Source: Linum tenue (Eukaryota > Streptophyta > Magnoliopsida > Malpighiales > Linaceae). Taken from it: a DNA stretch of 64,000 nt. The stretch lies in NCBI GenBank assembly GCA_946122785.1, contig CAMGYJ010000010.1, positions 51,646,162 to 51,710,161 on the forward strand. Reading direction: 5' to 3'. Shown piece after piece: positions 18,650 to 32,500 of this stretch (the stretch's first letter is position 1; every line of letters begins with the position of its first letter). The notes below the pieces were generated by a model that searched no databases, was not told the DNA's origin, and saw only the letters and a program-made list of their open reading frames with translations. The position numbers were made by a program, and so were the translations under genes.

Positions 18650-19668
18650 CAAAAATAATTGATCATATATATATATCCCCTTAGAAGGATAAAATTTAGG
18701 TTAATCGAATAGGTTGAAAACGTATTAGACACAGAAGACTTTCTAAGGTCGAAAATGTAATAAGCCGAGAAATACGTTTGTTTACGCACATAGGAGGGAT
18801 TAGTTAATTGTTTGGTATATGCATTTGATTAAGAGTGGGATTGCCTTGGGAAACATCAATCTATTTAGGTTAACGATTGATTAAGCTACCTAATTGTAAT
18901 ATTGTTATTATATGCAAAAGAATTTTGTTGATCACTATTGGTGGTTAACAAAATGTCAACACTTTTGAGTAGTATATTATATAACAAAATGTCTACACGT
19001 TAGGTTTACATAGTTGAGAATGTATTTGATTTATGGTTCATTTTTGAGAATGTTGTAATATAACTGATGATGTCTCTGCACCAATAGCCAAGTTTATTAG
19101 AAGATTATGATTTTTTTTTCTTTTCTTTTATCAACTAATCCTTTTTGAAATCATGTAAAGAGCAATAATATAATGAAAGTTTTTTTTAATAACAAGTTGT
19201 TAATATCTCTAATATGTTACACGGTACACGTGGCATATGACATAGTATATTTAATTGTTATTAATGAAATGTATAAAATCTGTTTAGAATTATCAATAAA
19301 TAAAAAGTTAATGTACCGTAATGATAAAAATATGAATTCTTGTACTGATGTGATAAAAATAATTTTCATGTACCGAGATGACCAAATAATAAAAGTTCAA
19401 GAATCAAATGTAACTTCTTGCGTAAAAGAAAACGAGAAAGGAAATAAGAAAGGGAGAGCAGACGAAAAGTAGAAGATAATTCCACTCTTATTGAACCCTT
19501 TCACCAGGAGTAGTTCAGACTTGAGACAAAATTAGCTACACATCCAACACTTGCCTGCTACTGAGAAAATGAAACAAACAAGCCAAACTAAGCCTAAGCA
19601 AGCTCCACAAAACCACCAAACTTCCAGAACCAGCAGGCTCAGGTGAGTGTGCCATCGTTGATGTTTTC
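18650..19668. other. AT-rich spacer downstream of the aspartokinase gene
   Basis: AT-rich non-coding DNA. The last 200 bp or so would include the 3' untranslated region of the aspartokinase/homoserine dehydrogenase gene. I see nothing else supportable. Confidence 0.4.
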
Positions 19669-22600
19669 TTACGATGGAGCACCGAGGTAGGAAGCAAGCC
19701 GCAGGATGTCACTGAACACGCCACCTGCCGTGACTTGAGCGCCGGCGCCGGGTCCTCGGACGATCAAAGGCTGCTCCTTGTACCTGCTGGTGGTGAATGC
19801 AATGATGTTGTCGGAGCCAGCGAGCTGTGCGAAGGCGTGGTCCTTCTTGTATCGTCTCAGCTCCACTCGCCCTTCTGCTCGTGTTACATCCACCACCCCG
19901 ACGTATCTCAACACCTACAAATGGACACAGTGATCGTCATGTTAGTTATTCCAAATTTGAGTAACAAAAATTTGTGAAAAATCTGAACTTTAGGGACCAT
20001 TTTTAGTGAGCATGAACTTCCGTGGCTGTTTTAAGGATCCCTTTCTTATACCAGAATTCGATAGCAACAAGCAAGAATGAAGAGTCAGGAAGTTAAACTT
20101 ACGTATCCTTCTGCCTCAGCAGCTTGTCGTTCCTTTGCGATGTCTTGGTCGAATTGGGGCAACTGGTTCATGAACTCTTCAGCAGATGCACTAGCCTGCA
20201 GCAGCGAACATGTGAAGAATTTTTGTCATTTGATTAGATAAAAATATAAAGGAGAAGGACGCACGTCCATATGTCGAATTAGAAGTGGAGGTCTCTACGA
20301 GGAAGGGTCTTACTCTGAGGGGTTCTGGAACTAGACTTTGTACTGGGATATCGGAAAGTTCCAACTTCAAACCAGATTCTCTTGCAAGGATTATAACCTG
20401 CAAGATGATGTGACCACTAGTTATAAACAAGTTGACTTGATTATGTTCCATGACATGCATCAGAAAGCCTAATTCATTGCATAAAGTGAAGAAGACGGGT
20501 ACCTTTCTGGCAACATCGGTTCCAGACAGATCATCCCTGGGATCTGGTTCAGTATAACCTTTCTCTTTTGCCTCAGACACAACATCACTAAATGCTCGAG
20601 TGCCCACAAAATTGTTGAAGATATAACTCAAAGTACCACTGCAGGAATTTCATAAAGCAGAAAGCTTGCATCAGAAGAAAAAAGAAAAAGTGGAACAACT
20701 TAGAACAGACTAAACACTCAAAGTGACAAATTCTAGAAAAGTTGCTGAGGATGACCTGAAAATGCCTTCAATTTGAAGTATCTTATCACCAGTTTCGAGG
20801 AGGCCCCTTAAAGTGCTGATAATCGGAAGACCGGCTCCAACTGTCGCCTCATAGAAGTAGTGTGTGTATGATTGCCTCTGAAGAGCTCTCAACTTCAAGT
20901 ACTGAGAATAAGATCAGGCAAACCAAGATACATATGAGTTTTAATCAGGAAAAAAGGAAAATTAGAGACAGAGATGTTAGATCAAATATTACCTCATCAA
21001 GTGGCCCTGAATTAGCCTTTTTGTTTGGAGTAACAACATGGATTCCTCGTCGCAGCCAATCATAATAATGGCTTGCAATACCAGAATCCGCTGTGCAGTC
21101 TACCAAGACGGTATTTGGGATGAAATGATTTCCTTGCACATGATTTGCGAATTTATCCAGATCAGCCACTTCTCCTTTCTCTTCCATAAGTTCTTTCCAT
21201 CTCAACAGGTCAATTTCGCTACACCAAATACCAACTAGGGTAAGAATGTAGTAACTCATTGGAGTCACAACTCTGCTTTCTCTAAAACGCACCCATAGAC
21301 CAATGGAGTGCAAGCCAAAACAAGAAGGAGATGAGAGCACTCACGAATTGCTCAGAAGCATGGTCCTCGACCCAGTGATGCCCATGACACGGAGATCAAT
21401 GTTGAAGTCCTCTTTAAGAACTGCTGCCTGCAGAGGCCAAAAGTATAAAACCTCCTCTTAGATCACATACAATAGTTATTCTGAAGCCACTATGATAATA
21501 TCAGGCACTAAGGGATGCAGAGGCCTAAGATGATAAAGAGAACTTGACAATTTGAATCACGCACAATTGAAATTTTCATTGATGGGTGATGTTTGATAAT
21601 TGATGGCAAACCTGATCTTTAAGTTGGTCGAGTAATGTGGCGCCTATCAAACCAGGTCCAACAATGCCCATTGATATTGTTGTCTTTGAAAGATAAAATC
21701 TCGAGTGGACAGCTCTCAGGGCCCTTACACAATCTTCGCGCTTGATAACTACAGTAACATTATACTCAGAACAACCTTGAGCTATGGCACGCACATTAAT
21801 ATTTGCCTGCATTGACAAACAATTTAAGTACACGAAGAAATTATCATCAGCAACTCACTATGAAGGCAGATATCATTTGCTTGGGAAAGAAAACCAATAA
21901 GGCAGTAGTTTTGTACCTTCGCTAGAGCATTGAAAAGAGTGGCACTCACACCAGGGGTGCTAGCCATTTTCTGGCCCACTGCTGCCAAAATGCTACAATT
22001 TGGAATGACTGCAACCTGAACAGAAAAAAGTTCCTTCAGAAAAAAAAATCATTTGGAGTTCTCGTACATTAAAGTTGGAAGAAATGGTTCATGACTGTTT
22101 GTGTAGGTACTGATACTTGCAAAAAAATTCAAGTGTTGTAGTGAGTACTTAAGTGGAAACACAAACAAGATGAATTATACTGAAGCTGAAACCAGAAAAT
22201 GTCAGTTTTCCCATCCTAATATCTGAAGGATCCGGTAGATACTGTTAACTTCAGGACACACCTGGGAAAGGCGCCCAGCATCCAGAGCTTGACGAAATCT
22301 GGATCTCAGAGCATCTGCAACAGCTTTGACTTCCTTCTCGGGCACCGCAAAGCAAACAGAATGCTCACTGCTAGCCTAAATCATATTCGAGCTTTTATCA
22401 TTATTCCAGTTAACCAACAAAACCATCAAAGGAATACCATTCCTTGAATTCTTTGAATGCTTTTTACCTGTGATATCATAATAACATTAGCTCCCACATC
22501 TTTCACTGCAGCAAAGATATCACTAGCTGTACCAGGGATACCAGCCATTCCAGTTCTGCGAATATGGCCAACAATAAGAAACATAAGTCAGACCACCCAG

Positions 22601-24995
22601 AATGACCAAATGATATATCCCGAGAGGAAATCATGAAAAGCAGAAATAGCAAGGAGAGATGGCTAACCCTTCAACGTTCACAAGGGCCACGTTGTCTATT
22701 GTTGCAAACCCTCTGACAGGGGCATCTGCTATAAGACCACTAAATTCCTCGTCAACTGAAGGTCTACATATCATGGTCCCTGGTGCAGATAGGTTGAAAA
22801 TATTCCTTATGATAATTGGAATGTCATATCGCATCACTGGAATTATAGTTCGAGGATGCAAAACATTTGCCCCAAAATATGACTGCACAACAATCACATG
22901 AATCCCGTCTTAGAAAAAATTTGAATTAACCAACAAGAGTTTAAGTATGGGAATCACACTCACCATTTCCCAAGCTTCTTGATAGGACAAAGTCTTCAAT
23001 ATCACAGCCTCACTAACTGCAATGGAAATAGGTAGATGTACTATATCAGTATGCTGTACATAAAAATTCTCCTGTACTTTAGAGTGAAAGGTTTTCTTCA
23101 ACTACTTAATGGCTCGCGATTGCACAAACCTTTCCTAGGATCTGCACTATAGACACCATCAACATCGGTCCAGATGGTCACTTGTCTGGCTCTCAACATT
23201 GCACCCATAATGGCTGCAGAGAAGTCACTACCATCTCTCTTCAAAGTTGTAGGAATATTTCCAGGTGTGCTTGCTATGAAACCAGTTGCAACAACGGCCT
23301 TGCATGGATTTTGAGCAAACCATTCTTCAAGACGTTTTTCAGATTCGACGAAATCAGGATCAACTTGATTAGCACTAGTAGGATTGACAATAAGGACATC
23401 TCTTGTATCCATCCATTGACAATCAACCCCATTCTGCACAAAGAGAACATCTTAATTGAAGTCTAATGTGGCTTATTCACTTATTAAACAAAGGAGATTA
23501 GTTCTCTACCTTCTTCACAACATATGATAATATCTGAGCCGACCACAACTCTCCATGTCCCGCCACAAAATCTGAAAATGATTCTGTTGCATGACCAGCT
23601 GCAACAAATGCAAAAAGTACACTATCAGTAGCAGAAAAAATAGCAAAATGCAACATGGTGACTTCCCAAATTCATCATAGTTGCGTAAAGTATTAACTTT
23701 TGGGGTCGTTTGGTAGGCATGGATTTTAAGAAATTGTGCATTTTGTAGATGGAATTGTAAGAATGTGTGCAATGTCACACCACAGTATTCTTTTCTATAG
23801 TGATCGTAATGGACAAGAGAAATGAGGACTCCATAGAAAACCAATGCCCTTTCAGAATCACAAGGATCAACCCTTGGTTTACCAAACCACCTCTTAGAAG
23901 CAAAGCACTCTACTTTTCAATAGGCACACATAGCGAGAACAGCAAGAGAGAATAACATCACTCACCTATATATATAGCACGAAGCATAGCCTTAAGGTTA
24001 TTGATATCATGATGCAACCTCGACAAAAAGGTAGCAAGATCATCTCCGTCGAGAAGATCCATAGCCGTCAACTTGTGCTTCTCGAACACAGCGTCAGCAG
24101 CAGCAACATACGAATCATCCCGAGACTGTGCCTTGTTGATGAGATCGTACATCATATCAGTCACCTTCGACATTGCTGACACAACCACAAATTTCCCTTC
24201 GGAACTGTCATTAGCAATTATATCCGCCACATTCTTTATCCTCTGAGAAGTTCCCACACAGGTTCCCCCGAACTTATGGACTGACCACAAGTCACCTTTT
24301 GGTAGTAGAACCTTTTCCTTCGATTCATCCAACAGAATAGCTGCAATCACACAGTGAGAGAATTAGCCAACGAAAAATCGATCAATGGACAGTTTACTGA
24401 ATGGTTACTGAAAAGAGCACCTTTAGCAGCAGAAGAAGAAGCATGGATCCTGTACGACTCCTTTCTTCCACATCCTGTTCTGCAACAAGCCAATGGAAGA
24501 AGAAAAAAGAAGAAAAGTCTTCATCAATTCAAAACCAGCTTAGATGATCATTAATTTGAAAAACAAACGAAATTGTAAAAGAGAAACGGAAGCGAGAAAT
24601 CAAAATTAGGCAAACAGGATGGTTCCAAATTTTCGCAGAAATCAAACAGGGGAGACAGAGCCGGGATTTTCTTTCCATTTCCCAATCTGAGCTGGCAGCT
24701 CCAATTCATGCATCTCCATGGCTCTCAAATTACAAGTGACGGAAAAACAGCGATCATTTCTCTCCCTCATTTTCTCGACAAACAAACAGAAATGAGCAAA
24801 TTAGAGCGAGCGGGGAAACGAGAGGTACCTGAAGGCGGTGGTGGCAGGGGAGCGAGGAAGGAGAGACAAATTAGAAGAGGAAGAGATCTTCGTCTTCTCC
24901 TCCAGCTTACAGCTACTCAGCGAGTCGTGATGCAATGCGGCGGGAGAGAGTAGACGGGAGGCGCCGCCGCCGGAGATAGAAGCGGAGAGCGCCAT
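19669..24995 (-). CDS. AKHSDH: Bifunctional aspartokinase/homoserine dehydrogenase, chloroplastic, 18 exons
   Basis: The enzyme catalyses the first and third steps from aspartate to threonine, methionine, isoleucine and lysine in plastids. Minus-strand exons: 24995-24829, 24479-24421, 24340-23966, 23598-23510, 23433-23130, 23016-22964, 22882-22668, 22555-22468, 22375-22262, 22015-21917, 21806-21612, 21427-21345, 21218-20993, 20901-20756, 20638-20503, 20397-20314, 20195-20103 and 19914-19669. They sum to 923 codons plus stop, the normal family length. Residues 1-90 are Ser-rich and fit a transit peptide. The aspartokinase catalytic motif VHKFGGTCVGTS is at about 96-107, with TTLKRDGSDFSAAI and the WTDVDGVYSADPR block following. 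The regulatory ACT region covers about 410-550. The dehydrogenase NAD(P)-binding loop GIVGPGLIG is at 568-576. Plant bifunctional forms are usually threonine-inhibited. An upstream in-frame ATG exists at 25061; I prefer 24995 because of the typical MALSAS start. Confidence 0.95.
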
Positions 24996-26298
24996 CGCCG
25001 ACGGAGTGAGCAAATGGTAACCAACGAACGACAATTGAGCAGAGGGGGACAGAGAGAGCACCCAAAACCTGCCTCTCTTTTCGTTTAACGTTTGGCCCTT
25101 CGGGGAGTTTTTTTTATCCTTCTTCTTCCTTTGGAGAATTGGAGGGTTTTTATGGCGGCTTTCGTTTTCGTTTTGTCTGTGTGCGAACGATTCCTTTTCG
25201 CTGCCGGGTGTGACTCGGGAAATCGGAACTCGTCCGAGTTTTTATAGAAATCGCATGCGGGCGAGGGGACAGAATCTCCTGCGTCTGAAATTTGATTAGG
25301 GGGTCGAAGCCAATCGGGAAGCGACACGTAGCTGTGTAAGTTGGGTTGGTGGGGTAAGTAAGATAACGTTCGGTGCAATTTGGTCCCTAAAAGTATATTA
25401 TTTGACATTTGAGTCCCAAGATCAGTCGTTTTAAAACACAGAAAATGTCCACTTGCACGTGAATCACACAATTTGTACTCCCACCTAAAAAACAGATATG
25501 CACTCACAAATCACAATCCTCCCATCATCTACCATCCCCACTAGTATGTAGAGGACACCACCATGTAAGAAAAATAAGTAACATAGACGATAATTTGATT
25601 AATAATCTAGACATTTAGATGGCAATGCACAATGTGAAAATCTCGGACCGAACAAACCAATTCGTTCATACATCAAGACATTTGGACGAGAATACAGTCA
25701 CATACGAGCAATGGTATCACACATATTTGTCTGTTGAGCGCCTAGCTATGTGTTTCAGGGGGGGAACTTGGGAAGAAGAGGGCTATTGCATGATGAGTGC
25801 ATGCTCGTTTTTGTGCTCCGGTGTTGCCTCTGTCACATAGACCAAGTGTACGTCGGGCAGGCTTTCCTGTTTCCCCTCCAAAGCATGATAGGAGAAGCAC
25901 CCGTCCTTGGCCAAATCAACCATCACTTTCCTCAAGAAATTGACATCAGAGCGTGCAAGAGGAGGTTGACGAATCATCATGCCATAGTCGTCTAGTCGCT
26001 CCCAAATCGCCACATCAAAGCGACAAAGATGCTGTCTATGTATCGGGATATGGTCAACACACATAGCCACCTCCACATAGTTGTTTTGGTGGATACTCAC
26101 CGGTGCTCACCCTCTCTAGGGGGTGAAGAACTACCCATACTAGGCACATGACTCGAATATAGTTAATCATCATGCAATCAAAAATACTATGAAGTTCGTC
26201 TAAACATGAAATTTTTCGTAATTAAATAACCTTTTTCTACTTTATCATGCATCGTGATTTGATACTAAGACCAAACTGATACCATAGGTTATCCCAAC
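24996..26298. promoter_or_regulatory. Upstream region of the aspartokinase gene and spacer
   Basis: The promoter and leader of the aspartokinase gene must lie in the first few hundred bases. Further out, 25783-26100 on the minus strand is a 105-codon ATG frame with coding-like composition (NYVEVAMCVDHIPIHRQHLC). It matches no family I know, so I leave it unannotated as a gene. Confidence 0.35.
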
Positions 26299-27330
26299 AA
26301 CTTACAAAGCTACATAATTTAGAAGTAATAGGGACTCTCTCTCTATACCTTTCCCTTTTGACTTTTGCTCTGCCCTCTTTCTTCTTCCAGCCTTCCTTTT
26401 CTGGTTTCGGGGGCTGCCGCCGGCTCCTTTTAGGTGACCGGCGGTAGCCCAAAACTTTTATTTTTCCAGCCTTTGTTTCCTTTTCATGCTTTGGTGCTCT
26501 TGCTTGTGTCCTGGGCAGTTTTCAATCGGATTTCCAGCCGTTCTGGCTTTCAGTTTTCTCATTTCCAGTCGAGCTATGGCTCTTCTTTCAGATCTTGGTT
26601 CTATGTTCTTGGGCTTGCTCGTCGTAGGAGCTGGAGTCTGCAACTTGGGAGCCTTTTCCAGATCTGGGTTTTGGGTTGTCCCCCGTTGGTGGCCTCATCT
26701 TCAAGGTGAAGCCATTCCTTTCTTTCCCTCTCCGACCTCCCTTGGTGGCTGAGTGGCTTGGTGAGCTGTCGGATGGTGGTGGGTTGGGTCTACTCCGGTG
26801 GTTGCGGTTGGGAATCGGTGTTTTCGTGGAGGTTTGTGGCTACCTTGGGAGCCTCTGCTCTTCTTCGAACCTGATCTCTCTACCTCGGCCTCCTCTGCCT
26901 TTTCAGCTTGGAGCAATCTGGTTATATCCTCTTCCACCGCCATGCAGTCTAGTTTCTAGATTCACTGTGATGGATGCCTTTGAGTTTTCCCTAGGAGGCG
27001 GCACATGGGGTGATGATGTTCAACTACCATGGATTTCGATATGATCGGACAAGCTGATTTTGGTTTTGTTGCACTTTGATTGGTTGTTTGCAAGAGAGAT
27101 TCTTGATGATCTGTTTTCGGTCAAGGGTTTGCTCTTTCCAGGTGGTTGCTTGCAGACTGTGTTTTGTTCTTTGTTGCTGCATTCTGTCCTACACAGCTTT
27201 GTTTGTAACCGGATGCCATTGAGCTTCCTCTTATTAGAACCAGATTGTTGGTTCGTTCTCCCTCTTTGTAACAGATCAGTTTGAAGTGCAATAAAATGCC
27301 TCATTGTCAAAAAAAACTTACAAACCTACA
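26299..27330 (+). mobile_element. Probable retroposed sequence with poly(A) tail
   Basis: The segment ends in AATAAAATGCCTCATTGTC followed by a run of A, and a 16-base word AACTTACAAACCTACA follows the tail at 27315-27330. A near-identical word, AACTTACAAAGCTACA (15 of 16), lies at 26299-26314. This fits a target-site duplication around an insertion of about 1 kb made by LINE-type target-primed reverse transcription. The body has no long open frame and I recognise no reverse transcriptase, so it is a 5'-truncated LINE, a non-autonomous element or a retroposed transcript. Confidence 0.5.
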
Positions 27331-27423
27331 AAGTCGAAAAGAAAGGGTAATGACTCTCAAAATGGAATCTATTCCAAACACAAGTCTAATACCAAAATCT
27401 ACAACGCTAGTTAACTTAATTAA

Positions 27424-29054
27424 TTACCTAACCTTTTGATCTTTTCTGAAAACGGTGACTCGGAACATGTGGACGGCAGCGTCGGGGCTGCTCTTCACCA
27501 GCTCAAACGCACAGACGTCCCCGACTCTAAGCTGATTAGCTCCGGCGAAGTCCTTCCACCCGCACCGAAACGCCGCCGCCACGATCCTCGACGTCCCCGG
27601 GTCGGCGTTCACCGTGTAGTTCAACTTCCACCTCCTCCCGCCGCTGTACTCCCTGCTGAGGATTGCATCCCCGTCCTTGGCCTTGAAATGTTCCCTGGCG
27701 AAGCTCAATGGTATCGCCTGCAAATGCGACAAAAAAAAAAAAAAAAAAACAGAGTGACAAACCCTTTTCAATTTCCCCCCCTCCACTGTCTTGTGATCAA
27801 TGTAGCAAAAAAGGGTTATGACTTGATCAAGCTAGGTTACCGTAATGGATCCAGGATAGATATGGGAAGGGTGGATAGCAACCATGAAGTGAGGCTTTTG
27901 GGAGGTGAAAGCTGCCCTTGCTCTATCAATGGCTTCAATCTTCTCATTCAAACTCAACCCTTTTAGCCTCTTTAAACCACTGTTCATTGCTCCTCCTCTG
28001 TTTCGATCGACTTCTAGTTTCGCTGCATCGCGCGACATACGATCCAGAATCGATTATCCGATTTGGATAACAGAGTGACGTTCAAGATGAAATTGAATCA
28101 TTCAACAATCGAAAACAAGACTGAAGGCTAATGGAATCTGTTACCTGGAGCTGATGCACAAAACTTCCCCTTCTTCATTTGATCCCCTGCATTCAAACAC
28201 ATAACCACCGCCGTCGTTCTGGCAGTCCCAATCTTCACATCACTCGAACAATTACTCACCAAATCTTCATCTCTATCCCCTTTCCCCGGGAGAGACGGAA
28301 ACCCATCCAATATCTCAACAGACGAATCATCATCATCATCATCAGTTTCCGATTCATCAGAATCACTCGTTACTGCTCCTTCGTGAACAGGGGATGAGTT
28401 GGGGACCGCCTTACTCGACGGAGCCTCCGCCAACCGCAGCTGCAGAGGCGGCGGAGAAGCAGGGTACTCGATCTCCGTCGCCGTGGGATCGAAAACGACG
28501 ACGTTGAAACGGCTGATCCAGCGATCGACGAGCTCGAACACGACCAAGTACCCGTGGGACAGCGAGTAGAACTCGGCGAACTCACGAAACCCCTTCTGCA
28601 GCCAGATGTCGCCGTCCGATTCCGTCAGCTCCACCGTCCATTCCGTTCCTGATGGGTCACTCAGAACCGCCGAATCCTGAAGGTTTCCGCCGTACAGCTT
28701 CACGAACTTCGTCGGAATGAACTGAGTTAAAATGGAAAAAATTAATCAGAATCTGGAAATTGAAACGGAACCCTTGATTCTGAATCGCGAAAGAAGCAAA
28801 ACCCACAAAAAAATATTCTTTTTTTTCCCCTCTCCCCCTCTTCCGATTCTTCTTGTTGTCCCCTGTTTTTGGGAAAACCCTTGCTAATTTAGGGATCTGA
28901 AAATGGGGGAAATTGGGAATGGAGGGAGAGGAAGGAAGGAACTTGCAAGCTTGCCGTCACGAATGGCGTCGTCGAGGATGATCTTGAAGAAGTGAGGCCG
29001 TCGTTCGTCGCCACCGTCTCCTATACCGGCGGTGGTCCTGCTAGGTAAAGCCAT
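27424..29054 (-). CDS. Two-domain B3 DNA-binding protein (REM/VRN1-like), four exons
   Basis: Minus-strand exons are 29054-28947, 28721-28145, 28022-27841 and 27717-27424, joining into 386 residues. The first B3 domain spans about residues 20-112: RPHFFKIILDDAIRDGKL, then FIPTKFVKLYGG, WTVEL and GYLVVFELV. A poly-acidic linker (SDESETDDDDDDSSVEI) follows. The second B3 domain spans about 268-380 and ends DVCAFELVKSSPDAAVHMFRV. The pattern of two B3 domains with an acidic spacer is that of plant REM-type factors such as VRN1, which bind DNA with low sequence specificity in the nucleus. The first intron uses a GC donor (CTT|GCAAGT): only this junction joins DGKL to FIPTKF in frame. The specific role is not predictable. 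Confidence 0.85.
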
Positions 29055-29571
29055 TCTCGTCAGGAGGGAAAATTCCTGAAGAAGATGATCTCTTTAGTTG
29101 TGTTTTTGCTAGTCTTCAGGATTTGACTGCGGGAGTCAGTTAAGGATGGTCACGTAACTGACGCTGAGAAACGGCTGAACGCCGCCGAAGAAGCGGTCCA
29201 ACGGGGCAAGATTAATGGGAGTTTCGTTTTAAGAAATCACATTGTGATTTTTCCAATTATCCATGTTGAACACATGTGAACTAAGTGGCACAAAAGAAAC
29301 GGAGCATAGGAAAAAAGAACCTTCAGAATTTCCTTCATGGATACAAGAAATCAAGACTTAAAACCATTCTACTTCATCATCATTCATCAGCATTATTAAC
29401 CATATACTTGCTACTATTTACATAAACAAATGCATCACCTCTATATAGTCCACGCTAGTTCATGGATTCACCAAACCAACCTGTAAGAGAAAATCAACAG
29501 CAAACAAGAAAAGTTGGTTCTTTCTTTACATGTTTTTGAGCAAAACTCAGAAGTCCTCAATCCTCGACGGG
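29055..29571. promoter_or_regulatory. Spacer between the transporter 3' end and the B3 gene
   Basis: This short region must hold the B3 gene promoter and the 3' end of the transporter transcript, both on the minus strand. No other element is supported. Confidence 0.4.
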
Positions 29572-32500
29572 TCAGTCTTTCCCTTCTGGCAAAGCTCCTG
29601 TTCTCGTATCGCCTTCAGCAGCCGATTCTGATGCATTCTCGTTGCTCTCTTCATCGTTATACCTATCAACGCTTTTCATGAACACCCCTGCAGGCAATGC
29701 AGTCAAATTATAGCTTATACAGTATGTATATACGAATCGCCATATCATAAGGTTTTTCACAGAGCCAAATACATCATCATAAATAGGTCCTCCATAGACT
29801 TAGTAGCTTATAGTTTCTATGGAGAATCAGACTATGTTGAAGCAAGCAAACTCGTGAGGCCAAATTCATCTCACCCACCTATGAACCAAAATGCAGCTGC
29901 CAGGAACAAGAAGGAAGTCAAGATAAGACTAGTCTTCCTCCAGCTGTGTATCTGGTCTTGGAGGAGACCGACAAGGGGGGAGGAAGGCACGTCACCAAAT
30001 AAGTGAATCGCGACGGTGGAAATGGCCATCGACAATGGTCTTAGACTCGGTTTTACGCAGTGAAGGCAGACGTAGTTCACTGGAGCCTGCATTTAGTATA
30101 GCAAGAGAGGTTACATTTCCTGCAATGGTGGCTTTTATCATATGAAGAGCTAGGAGAAATATGAGTGTTCTTTTACCTGAGTTGCAAACACGAGGATTTC
30201 ACCAATTCCAAAAAAGACAAGGAAACCGTACATGTTCTTGAAGCAGAAAGCGCTGAAGCAAAAGATGGCTCCGGCTAGTACCGCACCTGTAAGAAGCTGT
30301 GCCACAAAAATTAAAAGAAAAGAGCTCGTAAGGGAAGGTTGCATATAATTGTGGTGCATTCTTTGCAGAGCTAAGGGAGCTTGAAAATCCACTTGACATA
30401 TGCTATGTCATTGATATGAAGTTTAGGCCAGAGAAAGAATCCAAGCAAGGATTCAATCGGTTGCTGATACCCTTTGACACAATGCACTGAAGATGTGGCA
30501 TATAAAGTTTCAATTGACTGCTGAATTAAGCACAACAATGCAGTATAGAGGCAACATCATCACATTAGCATACTTTATATCAAGAGAGAAATATAGTTGG
30601 TAAATCTGGAAGAAAGAAAAAACAAAACAAAACATAGAAGAAGAAAAGTAGATTCCAGGATGCACCTTGAAGGCATTACGGATAGTGCTGGTTAGGTAAT
30701 CTAGAAGATAACCTCCAGCAAGAGTTCCTAGTATCCCACAGATAATTGTAACCCCGCCAAAGATCATATCTGCATTTTCCTGTCAAAAGAAGAATCTAGT
30801 TGAGACTTCTATTCTATGCATCACGATTACATCTTTAGCAGAGCTATTACTTACATAGCTAGTACCTCACCATATTATAGATGTTGCGACCAGCTTTCGG
30901 ACCCCAGTAAGAGTATGCACCAATGACGAAATTGTAGGCTGTGTAGCCTGTGCAAAATATGAAGGCCAGATTCAGTTCAGCATGCTAACATGTATCCAAG
31001 AAAGGTTAAAAGGTAAAGTAGAAGGGCGAAACTGGTACCCAGAACGCTGACAATAAAAATCTTCTCACGCAGAAGATCTTTCATATCTTTGAGGAATCTT
31101 GACCATTGATTCATCTTATGTGACGCAGGTTCTGAACTGCAATGAACATTGCCTCCATTGTTATACTCATTGCTTGAGGCATGCTATTATGCAGAGGGGA
31201 GGGTGAGAGAGAGAGACAGAAATGACAACGATCTAACAACTGCATCACTTAAGCAAAATCTATATGACATGTATCAGCTAAAAATGGAACTGATCTTACA
31301 TGGAAGAACTCTTTGGGGTTTCCTGACCGAATTGTTCTTTTAAAGTCAAACTGCCAGCCTTGGCAGCCGAAACTTCCAAACCTAGAACCATTAGCCCAGA
31401 TGAAAAACTGATTCAACAACTTACCAAATTTTTCTATAGAAAATCTCAGTTGTAAAATAGTTGATAAAGCAAAAATATGACACCGATTCTCATAAAATCA
31501 GCACCTTGAGCATCTGATACAGTTGTCACTGAAGTCGCTGCTTTCGTTCGGTCAGCATGAGTAAAACCTGCATCATGGTATCCATAAAAACAGATGAACA
31601 AGTAGAGTTTGTAACGAACAAAAAGCAAAGAACAGGATCCATGTAACAAAATTTCCACCTTTCAATTGCAAAGGCTTTATAATCCAACCCAAAACAATAA
31701 ATGGAAACATCAAAATTGCCACTCCAAAGAATGCATAGCGCCATTTCAAGTGATCACCAACCTATTAAAGCAGAAATGAAGACAAGTTACAAAAGGAAGA
31801 TACAGTAAAATTTGTTGTACATCGCCAAAATCAACATGAGCCTAAAAGGTGATAACCAAGAATAAAAGCGACATACCAGTCCTCCATATACGTAGCCAAT
31901 AGCATATCCAGTTGATATACACATATAGAATATTCCCAGCCATGCAGTTCTCTAGATTGCAGAATGAATGAAATGTGTGTCACTACCTTAATCAAAGAAG
32001 TCAGTGCACAAAAGAGAAAATTGTGTGTTTCCAGCATCACTATCATAAAGGACAGAAGCAAAACCTGTTTGGCTGGGGCATTATCATCAATGAAAGGGGC
32101 CGCTAGACTTACAAAAGAAGCTTCCCCAATCCCAACTACCCTAGAAAGGACATTCACAAACCAGAACTAGTCAAGAGATGATAAATCATCATTAACATAA
32201 TAGATAGAAAGCTAATTTGCTCATCCTTTAAGCAAGTTCAAAAAGATATTAACAACCTACATGCGGCAGATTGCAATGAACCAGAAACTGAAAGACAACC
32301 CACAACCAATGACTGCAAGCATCCAGACTGATAATCCAAATCCTATGAGCCTGAAGGGGTTATAGCTGTAGAAAACCACAAGTATAAGATCAGCATCATC
32401 CTGGTCACAGAAAATCTGTCAAATTAGTCTCTGACGATTTCATCAGTTACCTCTTTGACAGAGAGGCAAATATCGGACAACCAATAAGAAGGCCGACCAC

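Noticed and set aside
25783..26100. 105-codon minus-strand frame with coding-like composition
   Set aside because: No family recognised and no supporting exons, signal or neighbours. A database search and RNA-seq would decide; noted only under the spacer entry.
26434..27044. Overlapping plus-strand frames of 88-122 codons
   Set aside because: They fall inside the retroposed segment and overlap each other in different frames, with Ser/Phe/Trp-rich composition and no domain.
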